Below the pieces are notes generated by a model. It ran no database searches, was not told the origin of the DNA, and saw nothing but the letters and a program-made list of their open reading frames with translations. From assembly GCA_963730365.1 (NCBI GenBank), contig CAVSRM010000005.1, positions 770,908 through 834,907 of the forward strand: a stretch of DNA of 64,000 nucleotides, given 5' to 3'. Below are positions 16,566 to 24,069 of the stretch, piece by piece. Origin of the DNA: Fodinibacter sp963730365 (lineage in GTDB: Bacteria; Actinomycetota; Actinomycetes; Actinomycetales; Dermatophilaceae). How positions within the stretch are numbered: position 1 is the stretch's first letter; each line of letters begins with the position of its first letter. The translations under genes were made by a program, and so were the position numbers.

Positions 16566-18217
16566 TGGTCGACCTGATCCTCTCCGGAGGCCCGGTCTTC
16601 ACCGCCGGTGCCGTCGGCGCCCGGCCCACGGCCGTGGCGGTCGACGGGGGCCGTGTCGTCGCCGTGGGCCACGACGAGGTCCTCGCCCTCGCCGGTCCGC
16701 GCACCGAGCGCGTCGACCTCTCCGGACGGCTGCTCGTCCCCGGCTTCCAGGACGCCCACGTCCACCCCGTGTGGGCCGGTCTGGACATGATCCGGTGCGA
16801 CCTCTCCGAGCTGTCCACGGCCCCGGACTACCTCGAGCGGATCGGGCGGTATGCCGCCGACAACCCGGCGCTGCCCTGGGTCCTGGGCGCCGGGTGGTCG
16901 ATGTCGGCCTTCCCGGGAGGCACCCCGACGGCGGCGGCACTCGACGAGGTGGTCCGGGACCGACCGGCGTACCTCGCCAACCGCGACGGGCACGGTGGCT
17001 GGGTCAACTCGGCGGCGCTGCGGCTGGCGGGGATCGACAGGGACACCCCGGACCCGTCGGACGGGCGCATCGAGCGCGACGCCACCGGGGCCCCGACCGG
17101 CACGCTGCACGAGGGGGCGATGGGCCTGGTCGGCCGACTGGCCCCGGAGCCGACCCAGGACGACCTCCTCGAGGCGCTGCTCCTCGCCCAGCGACACCTG
17201 CACCGGCTCGGGGTCACCGGGTGGCAGGACGCGATCATCGGCGACTACGGCGACGGCACCGATCCCGGCATCGCCTACCAGCGAGCCGTCGCCGCGGGGG
17301 CGCTCTCCGGGCGGGTCGTCGGAGCCCTGTGGTGGGACCGCAGCCGCGGCCTGGAGCAGGTCCCCGAGCTCGTCGCGAGGCGCGACGAGCTGAGCAGCGA
17401 GGGGTTCCGGGCCACGAGCGTGAAGATCATGCAGGACGGCGTGGCCGAGAACTTCACCGCCTCGATGACCGAGCCCTACTGCGACGGGCACGGCCACCCC
17501 ACGGACAACTCGGGCATCTCCTTCGTGCCCCCCGAGGTGCTGCTCCCCGCCGCGGCCGAGCTCGACGCCCACGGCTTCCAGCTGCACTTCCACGCGATCG
17601 GCGACCTCGCGGTGCGCCAGTGCCTCGATGCCGTCGAGCACGCCCTGAGCGCCAACGGCCGGCGTGACGCCCGGCACCACATCGCGCACCTCCAGGTGGT
17701 CCACCCCGACGACGTGCCGCGCTTCCGCGAGCTCGGCGTGGCCGCCAACATGCAGGCGCTCTGGGCCGCCCTGGAGCCGCAGATGGTCGAGCTGACGCTG
17801 CCGTTCCTCGGCGAGCCGCGCTCGTCGTGGCAGTACCCGTTCGGCGACCTGCACCGCTCGGGCGCCGTCCTCGCGGCAGGGAGCGACTGGGCGGTGTCGA
17901 GCGCCGACCCGATGGCGGCCATCCACGTGGCGGTCAACCGGATCGTGCCGGTGGCCATGCGTGAGGACGACGTGGACCACCCGAGCTTCCTCCCGGAGCA
18001 GCGGCTCGACCTCGGGACGGCGCTGACGGCCTACACCGCCGGCTCGGCGTACCTGAACCACCTCGAGGACTGCGGGACGATCCGCGTCGGCGCCCTGGCC
18101 GACCTCGCGGTGCTGGACCGTGACCCGTTCGCGGCGCCACCGGAGGAGATCGGCGACACGCGGGTGCTGCAGACCTTCGTCGGTGGCCGGCGCGTGCACG
18201 CCGCCGACGACGCCTGA
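16565..18217 (+). CDS. YtcJ-like metal-dependent amidohydrolase
   Basis: A 550-aa hydrolase of the amidohydrolase_3 family. Metal and catalytic motifs: QDAHVHPVW (HxH), HFHAIGDLAVRQ, HHIAHLQVVHP and AAGSDWAVSSADPMAAI. The frame begins MVDLILSGGPVFTA, typical of the family's beta-sandwich. It is the last gene of the transporter operon and translationally coupled to potC. Context suggests it hydrolyses an amide, ureide or carbamate imported by that system, but no substrate can be read from sequence. Confidence 0.85.
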   Translation: MVDLILSGGPVFTAGAVGARPTAVAVDGGRVVAVGHDEVLALAGPRTERVDLSGRLLVPGFQDAHVHPVWAGLDMIRCDLSELSTAPDYLERIGRYAADNPALPWVLGAGWSMSAFPGGTPTAAALDEVVRDRPAYLANRDGHGGWVNSAALRLAGIDRDTPDPSDGRIERDATGAPTGTLHEGAMGLVGRLAPEPTQDDLLEALLLAQRHLHRLGVTGWQDAIIGDYGDGTDPGIAYQRAVAAGALSGRVVGALWWDRSRGLEQVPELVARRDELSSEGFRATSVKIMQDGVAENFTASMTEPYCDGHGHPTDNSGISFVPPEVLLPAAAELDAHGFQLHFHAIGDLAVRQCLDAVEHALSANGRRDARHHIAHLQVVHPDDVPRFRELGVAANMQALWAALEPQMVELTLPFLGEPRSSWQYPFGDLHRSGAVLAAGSDWAVSSADPMAAIHVAVNRIVPVAMREDDVDHPSFLPEQRLDLGTALTAYTAGSAYLNHLEDCGTIRVGALADLAVLDRDPFAAPPEEIGDTRVLQTFVGGRRVHAADDA

Positions 18218-18233
18218 CCCTCCCGGTAGCCGT

Positions 18234-18252
18234 CTCGGGTCGTGGACCCGGG
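18234..18252 (+). terminator. Hairpin after the transporter operon
   Basis: CTCGGGTC pairs with GACCCGGG around GTG (one T-G pair), 17 bp after the amidohydrolase stop and before the riboswitch promoter. It is short and without a T-run. Confidence 0.45.
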
Positions 18253-18277
18253 ATGCCGCCGGGCCGGCTCGCACTCC

Positions 18278-18283
18278 TAGACT
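18278..18283 (+). promoter_or_regulatory. -10 element TAGACT of the riboswitch transcript
   Basis: TAGACT ends eight bases before the start of the SAM-IV aptamer at about 18291, so transcription would begin at the aptamer's 5' edge. No clear -35 was identified. Confidence 0.55.
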
Positions 18284-18290
18284 TCTCCGC

Positions 18291-18420
18291 GTAGGTCATG
18301 AGTGCCAGCGACAAGCCCCGGCTCGCTGGCCAGCAACCCTCCTCCGCGGTGGGGTGCTCCGGGTGACGACCTGGTCGACGCCGCCACGGCGCCGGCAAGC
18401 GCGGGATCCCGGGGATCGAC
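18291..18420 (+). ncRNA. SAM-IV riboswitch
   Basis: The conserved SAM-IV core is recognisable: GGTCATGAGTGCCAGCG at 18294, P2 stem GCCAGCG (18304-18310) with CGCTGGC (18324-18330) enclosing AAGCCCCGG, then CAGCAACCCTCC, CCGCGGTGGGGTGC and CTCCGGGTGACGACC. The CCCCGG loop can pair with the later CCGGG as the pseudoknot, and GGTC (18294-18297) with GACC closes P1. SAM-IV is known from actinomycetes and senses S-adenosylmethionine. The exact 3' limit of the aptamer is uncertain. It controls the class V aminotransferase gene below. Confidence 0.9.
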
Positions 18421-18421
18421 A

Positions 18422-18443
18422 CCCGAGGTCCGCAGACCTCGGG
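18422..18443 (+). promoter_or_regulatory. Hairpin overlapping the Shine-Dalgarno of the riboswitch-controlled gene
   Basis: CCCGAGGTC (18422-18430), loop CGCA, GACCTCGGG (18435-18443) form a perfect 9-bp stem. The Shine-Dalgarno GGGAGG is 18441-18446, so the stem's 3' arm takes up its first three bases; the ATG is at 18455. This is a plausible translational expression platform. Confidence 0.65.
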
Positions 18444-18454
18444 AGGCCCCTCTC

Positions 18455-19918
18455 ATGTCGATCGCCAGCACGACCGTCCCCACGTTCCTCCGTCGCCCGC
18501 GGCTGCGTGCCGTCCCGACCTCACCGCTGACCGCGGCCGCGGGGGCACCGGGCGCCACCCGCGCGGACGAGCCCACCACCGGCGTGGACGAGCCCACCAC
18601 CCGGAGCACCCTGCCGGAGGTCGTCCGGCCCGACCTGGTGCCCACCGTCTCGGGCGATCTCGTCGACTACGCCAACCTCGACCACGCGGCATCCACGCCG
18701 GCCCTCCAGCGGGTCGTGCGCGCCGTCGAGTCCGCCACGCGCACCTACTCCTCGGTGCACCGGGGCACCGGCTGGCTCTCGCGGGTGACCAGCGCGCACT
18801 ACGAGGCCGCCCGCGACGAGGTGGCCCGCTTCGTCGGCGCCCGCGAGGACGACGTCGTCGTCTTCACCCGCAACACCACCGACTCGGTCAACCTGCTCGC
18901 CCGCGCCCTGCCGCCTCGCACGAGCGTCGTCGTCTTCGCGTCCGAGCACCACGCGAGCCTGCTCCCGTGGCGGACGAGCGACACCGTGCGGCTTCCGGTG
19001 CCCGGGAGCGCGCTCGACGCCGAGGTGCTGCTCGAGGACGCGCTGCGGGCGCTCCCCGCCGGCACCCCGCGCCGCCCGCGGCAGGCCCTCGTCGTGCTCA
19101 CCGCGGCATCCAACGTCACCGGGGAGTTCTGGCCGGTCGAACGGCTCACCGCCATCGCCCGCCGTCACGGAGCGCGCGTGCTGCTCGACGCTGCGCAGTA
19201 CGCGGCCCACCGCCGCGTCGACCTCGGCGCGCTCGACGCCGACTGGGTGGCCTTCTCCGGCCACAAGGTCCACGCCCCGTACGGCACCGGGGTCCTCGCC
19301 GGCCGCGCGGACTGGCTGGATGGCGCTTCCCCCTACCTCGCGGGCGGGGGAGCGAGCGCCGAGGTCACCGAGCGACACACGAGGTGGTCGACCGGGGCAG
19401 CCCGCCACGAGGCCGGCAGTCCCAACGTCCTCGGCGCCATCGCGCTCGCCGCGGCCTGCGCGACGATCCGCGAGCACCGGTCCGCCATCGAGGCCCACGA
19501 GGCGGCGTTGACGACCCGCCTGCTCGAGGGCCTCCGGAGCATCGACGGGGTCGACACCTACGCGGTGTTCGGCGACGCCCACGACCGCGCACCGGTCGTC
19601 ACCTTCACCGTCGACGGGCTCGACAGCCACCTCGTGGCCGCCGCGCTCTCCGCCGAGCACGGGATCGGCGTGCGCGCCGGCAAGTTCTGCGCCCACCTGC
19701 TCGTCGACACCCTGCTCCAGGACGACACAGGGGGGCATGAGGCGGCGGTCAGGGCGAGCGCTGGCCTGGCCACGACGGGCGCGAACGTCGAGCGGCTCCT
19801 GACTGCCGTCGCGGTGCTCGCGGCGCACGGGCCCGCAGCGACCTACCGGCGCGACCCCGACGCCGGGTGGGTGGCCGTCGAGGACACCCGCGAGCTCGAC
19901 GCCCCGTTGCCCTGGTGA
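18455..19918 (+). CDS. Class V aminotransferase (cysteine desulfurase-like)
   Basis: PLP enzyme of 487 aa. The PLP-lysine is at about residue 271 in FSGHKVHAPYGTG. VVFTRNTTDSVNLLARAL, TAASNVTGEFWPV and VLLDAAQYAAH are family landmarks, and RAGKFCAHLL may carry a functional Cys. The first 65 residues are an extra low-complexity segment with a repeat DEPTTGVDEPTTR that is not part of the fold. Control by a SAM-IV riboswitch points to a role in methionine/cysteine or sulfur metabolism. A precise reaction (desulfurase, selenocysteine lyase or other) is not assignable. Confidence 0.85.
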   Translation: MSIASTTVPTFLRRPRLRAVPTSPLTAAAGAPGATRADEPTTGVDEPTTRSTLPEVVRPDLVPTVSGDLVDYANLDHAASTPALQRVVRAVESATRTYSSVHRGTGWLSRVTSAHYEAARDEVARFVGAREDDVVVFTRNTTDSVNLLARALPPRTSVVVFASEHHASLLPWRTSDTVRLPVPGSALDAEVLLEDALRALPAGTPRRPRQALVVLTAASNVTGEFWPVERLTAIARRHGARVLLDAAQYAAHRRVDLGALDADWVAFSGHKVHAPYGTGVLAGRADWLDGASPYLAGGGASAEVTERHTRWSTGAARHEAGSPNVLGAIALAAACATIREHRSAIEAHEAALTTRLLEGLRSIDGVDTYAVFGDAHDRAPVVTFTVDGLDSHLVAAALSAEHGIGVRAGKFCAHLLVDTLLQDDTGGHEAAVRASAGLATTGANVERLLTAVAVLAAHGPAATYRRDPDAGWVAVEDTRELDAPLPW

Positions 19919-19966
19919 GCGGGGGCGGGCGGTCCCTGGCGCCCTCGTGACCGGCCGGTGGTCGTC

Positions 19967-20173
19967 TCAGGCGTCGCGCAGGTGCAGCGCGCGCCGGGGG
20001 CAGGCGGCCACCGCCTCGCGGGCCAGACCCCGCTGCGCCGTGGCCACCGGGCCCAGCACGACCGGGTAGCCCCACTCGTCGAGCACGATCCGCTCGGGCA
20101 GCAGCTCGGCGCACAGGCCCCGCGCGCGGCACTCGGGCCAGTCGACGACGAGCTTCTGTTCGTGGCCGCTCAC
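19967..20173 (-). CDS. Three-cysteine ferredoxin
   Basis: A 68-aa small iron-sulfur protein. Cys are in the pattern C-x5-C near residues 13-19 (CRARGLC) with a third in the C-terminal AACPRRAL. This is the pattern of [3Fe-4S] or alternative [4Fe-4S] ferredoxins. The start is GTG 20173 (VSGHEQKLVVDWPE), overlapping the NuoF-like gene's stop by 4 bp. It is the last gene of the redox operon 23442-19967 and probably exchanges electrons with its flavoprotein neighbour. Confidence 0.85.
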   Translation of the reverse strand: MSGHEQKLVVDWPECRARGLCAELLPERIVLDEWGYPVVLGPVATAQRGLAREAVAACPRRALHLRDA

Positions 20174-21432
20174 CGGGCCACCTCCATCGCGCGACCGGCC
20201 GTGCACCCGCACCGGTGGGCGAGGTGCTGCTCGACGTGACCGTCCAGCGTCGAGAGCAGCGAGGTGACGAGGCGGGCCGTGCCGTCGGGGTGGGCGCAGG
20301 CACCGCGGCCCTTCACGAGCCCGCTCAGCTCTCGCAGCCGGCGGCGGGTGTCCGCGCCCTCGGCGAGACCTCGGACCTCCCCGGCAAGGGCGGGCAGCCC
20401 GTTGCGGCAGGGACCGCAGCGGCCGGCCGACTCCGCGGCGAGGTATGCCGTGTAGCGGGCCGTCTCCGCCACCGGGCACGAACCGTCGCCCAGGGACAGC
20501 ACCGAGCCGGCGCCCATGGTGGCCCCCAGCGGGCGCAGGTGCCCGTTCGACCAGCGCAGCCGGCGCACCCTGCTCGGGTGCACCCAGGCGCCGTGGAAGC
20601 CGCCGACGAGGAGCGGTGCATCGAGCGCATCGGGGTCGAGCACGCTCGCCGCGGCGCTCCCGTGCTCGACCTCGACGACGCGCACCCCCTCGAAGCCGCC
20701 GTCGGCGTTCGGCGGCCTCGAGAGGGTGAGCAGGCTGGTGCCGGGCTCCACGTCCGTCCCGAGCGCGGTGTAGCGCGCGGCACCCCAGTGCACCACCGCG
20801 GCGAGGTGCGCGAACGACTCGGCGTTCGAGAGCAGCGTGGGACGCCCCCGGTGGCCGTCCACCGCCTCTGGTGCCCACGACGTGACGGGCAGACCCGGGC
20901 GCCCGGCGATGAGCTCGAGCACGGCGCGGGCCTGCCCCGAGACGAAGCGGGCCTCCGCCTCGTGCCGGTGCCACCGGATGCCGCGGTCCTCCCGCTCGGC
21001 GACCGCGCGAGCCACGGCCGACCCTGCCCACGGCCGGTCGGCAGAGGTGACGACGTGCACCGAGCCGGCGCCCGCTGCCCGTGCGGCGAGCACCGCCCCG
21101 TCGAGGACGAGATGGGGGGTCACGTCGAGCAGGGCGCTGTCCTTCGCGCTCGCGGGCTCGCCCTCGGCCGCGTTGACGACGACGACGGGTCGACGGCCGG
21201 GACGCCGGCCGCCGTGGCGGAGCACGGTGTCGAGCTTGCGCGAGAGCGGGAACCCTGCGCCCCCGCGTCCGCGGACTCCCGCAGTCGCGAGGAGGGCGAC
21301 GAGGGCCTCGCCGTCGGGCTCCGGGAGCGGTCCGAAGCGGGCCCGGTGGGTCTCGTGGTCGGGGTCGGACCCGACGCCGGAGAGCAGCAGCGGACCGCGT
21401 TCCACGTCGACGAAGGCCGGGGGCCGGATCAT
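20170..21432 (-). CDS. NuoF-like NADH/FMN flavoprotein with SLBB domain
   Basis: A 420-aa homologue of the NADH-binding subunit of complex I. The NADH/FMN region is GRGGAGFPLSRKL (canonical GRGGAGFPTG.KW) followed by VNAAEGEPASAKD. An SLBB segment and the C-terminal iron-sulfur domain follow. The cluster motif reads SAGRCGPCRNG, where complex I has SCGxCxPCR, then GACAHPDG. Three of the four usual Cys remain. The rest of complex I is absent. It is coupled by 4-bp overlaps to the ferredoxin and the ferric-reductase-like membrane protein, suggesting NADH-driven electron input. Confidence 0.88.
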   Translation of the reverse strand: MIRPPAFVDVERGPLLLSGVGSDPDHETHRARFGPLPEPDGEALVALLATAGVRGRGGAGFPLSRKLDTVLRHGGRRPGRRPVVVVNAAEGEPASAKDSALLDVTPHLVLDGAVLAARAAGAGSVHVVTSADRPWAGSAVARAVAEREDRGIRWHRHEAEARFVSGQARAVLELIAGRPGLPVTSWAPEAVDGHRGRPTLLSNAESFAHLAAVVHWGAARYTALGTDVEPGTSLLTLSRPPNADGGFEGVRVVEVEHGSAAASVLDPDALDAPLLVGGFHGAWVHPSRVRRLRWSNGHLRPLGATMGAGSVLSLGDGSCPVAETARYTAYLAAESAGRCGPCRNGLPALAGEVRGLAEGADTRRRLRELSGLVKGRGACAHPDGTARLVTSLLSTLDGHVEQHLAHRCGCTAGRAMEVAR

Positions 21433-22049
21433 CGGGCGCCCCCGAGGTCGGCGGGGAACAGGTCCCTGACGCTGCTGTCCGAGTCGGGTCCGGTCCCGTC
21501 GTTCGAGGCTGCCGCCCGGCGTCCCCGGACCACGGCGACCACCCGGGCGAGGGAGGCGACGACGACGGCGGCCACGCACCCGGCGGTGGTGAGCACCATC
21601 CAGCCGCGCGAGGCGTCCGTCCCGATCCCGATGCCGTGCACGACCCCGGCGACCCACGCGGCGTACGTGGTGAGGTGGACGAGGAACCAGGCGCGGTGCG
21701 GCATCCGGGAGCGTGCGAGCGAGGTCGCGACGACGACGAGCGTGAGGTCCAGGGCGAGGGTGCCCAGGCCGAGCCAGAGCGGCTGGTAGGTGCCGCCCAC
21801 CGGCACCAGCGCCTGCCACCAGCGGATGTCGACGTACTCGTCGACGACGGCGCTGAGGGCGTGGGCGGTCAGCAGCAGCACCGAGAGCGCGGCGAGGGTG
21901 CGGTGCAGTCCTTGGGTGACGAACCGCGGCCACAGCGGGGTCGCCGTGCGTCCGGTGGCGAGCACGCCGAGCACCACCGTCAGCGTGAAGACCACGAGCA
22001 GCACGACACCCGTGCCGCGGTTGAGGTACCAGAGCAGGGGCGAGGTCAT
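21429..22049 (-). CDS. Ferric reductase-like transmembrane b-type protein
   Basis: A 206-aa integral membrane protein with about five or six spans. Haem-ligand candidates are two His 14 residues apart in HRTLAALSVLLLTAH and further His in PHRAWFLVHLTTYAAW and VVHGIGIG. This matches the ferric_reduct domain without its FAD/NAD lobe. The N-terminus MTSPLLWYLNRGTGVVLLV is typical. It sits between ApbE and the NuoF-like protein with 4-bp overlaps on both sides. It could pass electrons across the membrane; the acceptor is unknown. Confidence 0.85.
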   Translation of the reverse strand: MTSPLLWYLNRGTGVVLLVVFTLTVVLGVLATGRTATPLWPRFVTQGLHRTLAALSVLLLTAHALSAVVDEYVDIRWWQALVPVGGTYQPLWLGLGTLALDLTLVVVATSLARSRMPHRAWFLVHLTTYAAWVAGVVHGIGIGTDASRGWMVLTTAGCVAAVVVASLARVVAVVRGRRAAASNDGTGPDSDSSVRDLFPADLGGAR

Positions 22050-23020
22050 GAGTCCTCCTCGATGCCGGATGCCGTCCAGGCGGGTGTTCGGGTGACCCGG
22101 CCGTCGTCGTCGACCAGCCGGGCCGCGACGTCGTGCTCCACGAGCCAGTCCCGGGCGCCGGCCCCGAGGACGATGGCGGCGGTCGTGGCGGTGTTGGCCG
22201 CCGCTGCGGTGTGACCGAGCGCCGTCACGGTGCGCAGCGGCCCGGCTGCGGGGGTTCCGGTCCGCGGGTCGAGGAGGTGGTGCCACTGCCGGCCGCCTCG
22301 CTGCCAGCGCCGGGCCGAGGTGCTCGACGTGGCGATCCCCCCCTCACCCACCCTGACCACCGTGCGGTCGCCACCCCGGGACAGGTCGGCCACGCTGTGC
22401 CCGACGACGACGGGGTACAGGGGGGAGTCGCCCTCGGGAGAGGTCACCCGCACGTCGCCGCCCACCCCCACGAGCACGGGGGCGCCGCACTCGGCCGCGA
22501 TGCTGAGGGCGACGAGGTCGGCGGCGAAGGCCTTGCCGGTGGCCCCGAGGTCGAGCGCCGAGCCGCCGGGCACCGTCACGGCGGAGGAGGAGACGTGCAC
22601 GTCCTGCCACCGGCCGCGCGTCATCGGCAGCGCCGCCGGGGTCGGGTCCTCCGCGGGGACGAGGGTGAAGGTGCGGTCGTAGCCCGCTCCGACGAGGAGC
22701 GCGCCAAGGGTCGGGTCGACGAGCCCGTCGGTCTCCCGCGCCGCCTCGAGGGCCACCCGCAGGGCACCGACGAGGACCGGGGACACGGGCACCGGCGTGC
22801 CCGCACCCCGGTTGGCCCTCGAGAGGTCGCTGTCGTGGCGGAAGCGGCTGCACGATGCATCGACCTCGCCGAGCACGTCGACCGCGATGGCGACTGCGCG
22901 CTCGAGCGTCTCCGGGGACGTGCGCACGTCCACGTAGGTGCCGAGGGCGCGCCAGCTGGCGGCGCCGACCTCGCGCTCGAGCACGGGGTTGGTCGCGGCC
23001 GACCCGGGAGCGGGGCTCAT
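22046..23020 (-). CDS. apbE: FAD:protein FMN transferase
   Basis: Attaches FMN covalently to Thr/Ser of exported flavoproteins, using FAD and Mg2+. It is 324 aa, with LGTYVDVRTS, DSDLSRANRGAG, YDRTFTLVP, SALDLGATGKAFAAD and the metal-site segment GHTAAAANTATTAAIVLGA. The usual T.DA.AT core is thus slightly divergent. No clear signal peptide or lipobox precedes the domain. Its expected substrate, an FMN_bind domain, is not encoded in this operon, which is odd. Confidence 0.9.
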   Translation of the reverse strand: MSPAPGSAATNPVLEREVGAASWRALGTYVDVRTSPETLERAVAIAVDVLGEVDASCSRFRHDSDLSRANRGAGTPVPVSPVLVGALRVALEAARETDGLVDPTLGALLVGAGYDRTFTLVPAEDPTPAALPMTRGRWQDVHVSSSAVTVPGGSALDLGATGKAFAADLVALSIAAECGAPVLVGVGGDVRVTSPEGDSPLYPVVVGHSVADLSRGGDRTVVRVGEGGIATSSTSARRWQRGGRQWHHLLDPRTGTPAAGPLRTVTALGHTAAAANTATTAAIVLGAGARDWLVEHDVAARLVDDDGRVTRTPAWTASGIEEDS

Positions 23021-23442
23021 GACCCGGCGCTCGTCACCGGCGGCGGCGGGGGAGGCGGTGCGGGTCGTGACGTCGTCGTGCGCGTCCCCGTCGAGGACGA
23101 GCTCGAGCCCGACGTCCCCTGGCCCACCCGGGCGCTTCCCTGCCCGGACGCGTGCACGAGCACCTTCGGGCCGACGACGGTGCGCACCGGCCGGGGCTCG
23201 GTCACCACGACCGGGTTGTCCGACGCCCACTGCACGAGTGCCTCGTGCTGGGCGCGGGCGGCCTCTGCCTCGGCCTGGGCCCGAACCAGCTCCGCGGCGG
23301 CCTCCTCCCGGGCGGTCTCGGTCGCGGCGGCGGCCGTCGCCAGCCCGGTGCCGGCGGTGGCTGCCGCAGCGAGGGTGCCGCTGAGCACCGTGAGGACGAT
23401 CCGCCAACGGTCTCGCTGGCCGACGCTGAGGATGGGTCGCAC
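23017..23442 (-). CDS. Anchored coiled-coil, Ser/Thr/Pro-rich extracytoplasmic protein
   Basis: A 141-aa protein from GTG 23442, with an AGAGGA element upstream. Residues 1-14 are basic (VRPILSVGQRDRWR), 15-41 form one membrane span, and 42-70 are Ala/Glu/Arg heptad-like (EEAAAELVRAQAEAEAARA). The rest is STP-rich, ending PAPPPPPPPVTSAGS. It is the first gene of the redox operon and overlaps apbE by 4 bp. A short motif VVVTEPRP resembles VVVTDPAP in the divergent gene at 23676. No known domain was recognised; it may position or accept flavin from the redox module. Confidence 0.7.
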   Translation of the reverse strand: MRPILSVGQRDRWRIVLTVLSGTLAAAATAGTGLATAAAATETAREEAAAELVRAQAEAEAARAQHEALVQWASDNPVVVTEPRPVRTVVGPKVLVHASGQGSARVGQGTSGSSSSSTGTRTTTSRPAPPPPPPPVTSAGS

Positions 23443-23675
23443 GGAGGGGGTCCTCTCGGGTGGACTGCGGACGCCGGGATCGGCGACTGCTTGCAGCCTC
23501 GCGACCACGAGGACAACGGCGCCTCATGACCCTGTTAAGGGAACGTCATGCCGCACCGATCGGGCGGTGCCGGGCGACGTCCTTAACGTGCTGTTGAGGT
23601 GTCGACGAGGCGCCGTTGACCGGGGCGCGATGACGATCGGTGCAACCGCAGCCCACTCCACCCCGGAGGTCTCCC
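23443..23675. other. Divergent promoter region of the redox operon
   Basis: This 233-bp region drives the redox operon leftward and the Asp/His-rich protein rightward. It contains the CTGTTRAGG repeats and an inverted repeat listed separately, and the GGAGGT ribosome site (23665-23670) of the rightward gene. Confidence 0.5.
23532..23599. promoter_or_regulatory. Paired CTGTTRAGG repeats with inverted GTTAAGG/CCTTAAC
   Basis: CTGTTAAGG (23532-23540) and CTGTTGAGG (23591-23599) are direct repeats. GTTAAGGGAACGTC (23534-23547) is nearly the reverse complement of GACGTCCTTAAC (23576-23587). They are AT-richer than their surroundings. OmpR-type regulators bind direct repeats of this size, and one is encoded at 25464-26189, so it is a candidate binder; this is inference. 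Confidence 0.5.
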
Positions 23676-24044
23676 GTGTCCCTCACCACCACGATCGGCG
23701 TCGGTGCCCTCCTCGGAGGCGTGGCCGCGTTCGCCGTGTACACCGCCACCGCACCCGGCGACGAGGCCCTGGCATCCGCGCCGGCGGTGCCGACGTTCGC
23801 GCCCGTGCCGACCCCCACCGTCACCCAGACCGCCGAGGGCTGCGAGAGCCCCGCGGTGCTCACCGGCGGCGAGTGCGTCATCACCAAGCCCGGCCCGAGG
23901 GTGGTCGTGACCGACCCGGCTCCCCAGCGCACGACGGCGCCGCGGGCGGCAGCCCCGGTGGGCGACGACCACGAGGACGACGACGACCACGAGGACGACG
24001 ACGACCACGAGCACGAGGACCACGACGGGTCCGATGACGACTGA
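23676..24044 (+). CDS. Membrane-anchored protein with Asp/Glu/His-rich tail
   Basis: A 122-aa protein from GTG 23676, with GGAGGT five bases upstream. Residues 5-25 are an N-terminal span or signal anchor. A Pro/Thr-rich spacer contains Cys56 and Cys67, which could form a disulfide. Residues 97-122 are almost only Asp, Glu and His with repeats of DHEDDD. Such a tail suggests binding of divalent metal ions outside the membrane. It is divergent from the redox operon and convergent with the histidine kinase. No family was recognised. Confidence 0.75.
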   Translation: MSLTTTIGVGALLGGVAAFAVYTATAPGDEALASAPAVPTFAPVPTPTVTQTAEGCESPAVLTGGECVITKPGPRVVVTDPAPQRTTAPRAAAPVGDDHEDDDDHEDDDDHEHEDHDGSDDD

Positions 24045-24069
24045 GGAGCCCAGCCGGGCGCGACGGACG

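Noticed and set aside
23017..23442. FMN_bind domain protein as ApbE substrate
   Set aside because: No FMN_bind signature; only a span, heptad-like helix and a Ser/Thr/Pro tail are visible, so the role is left open.
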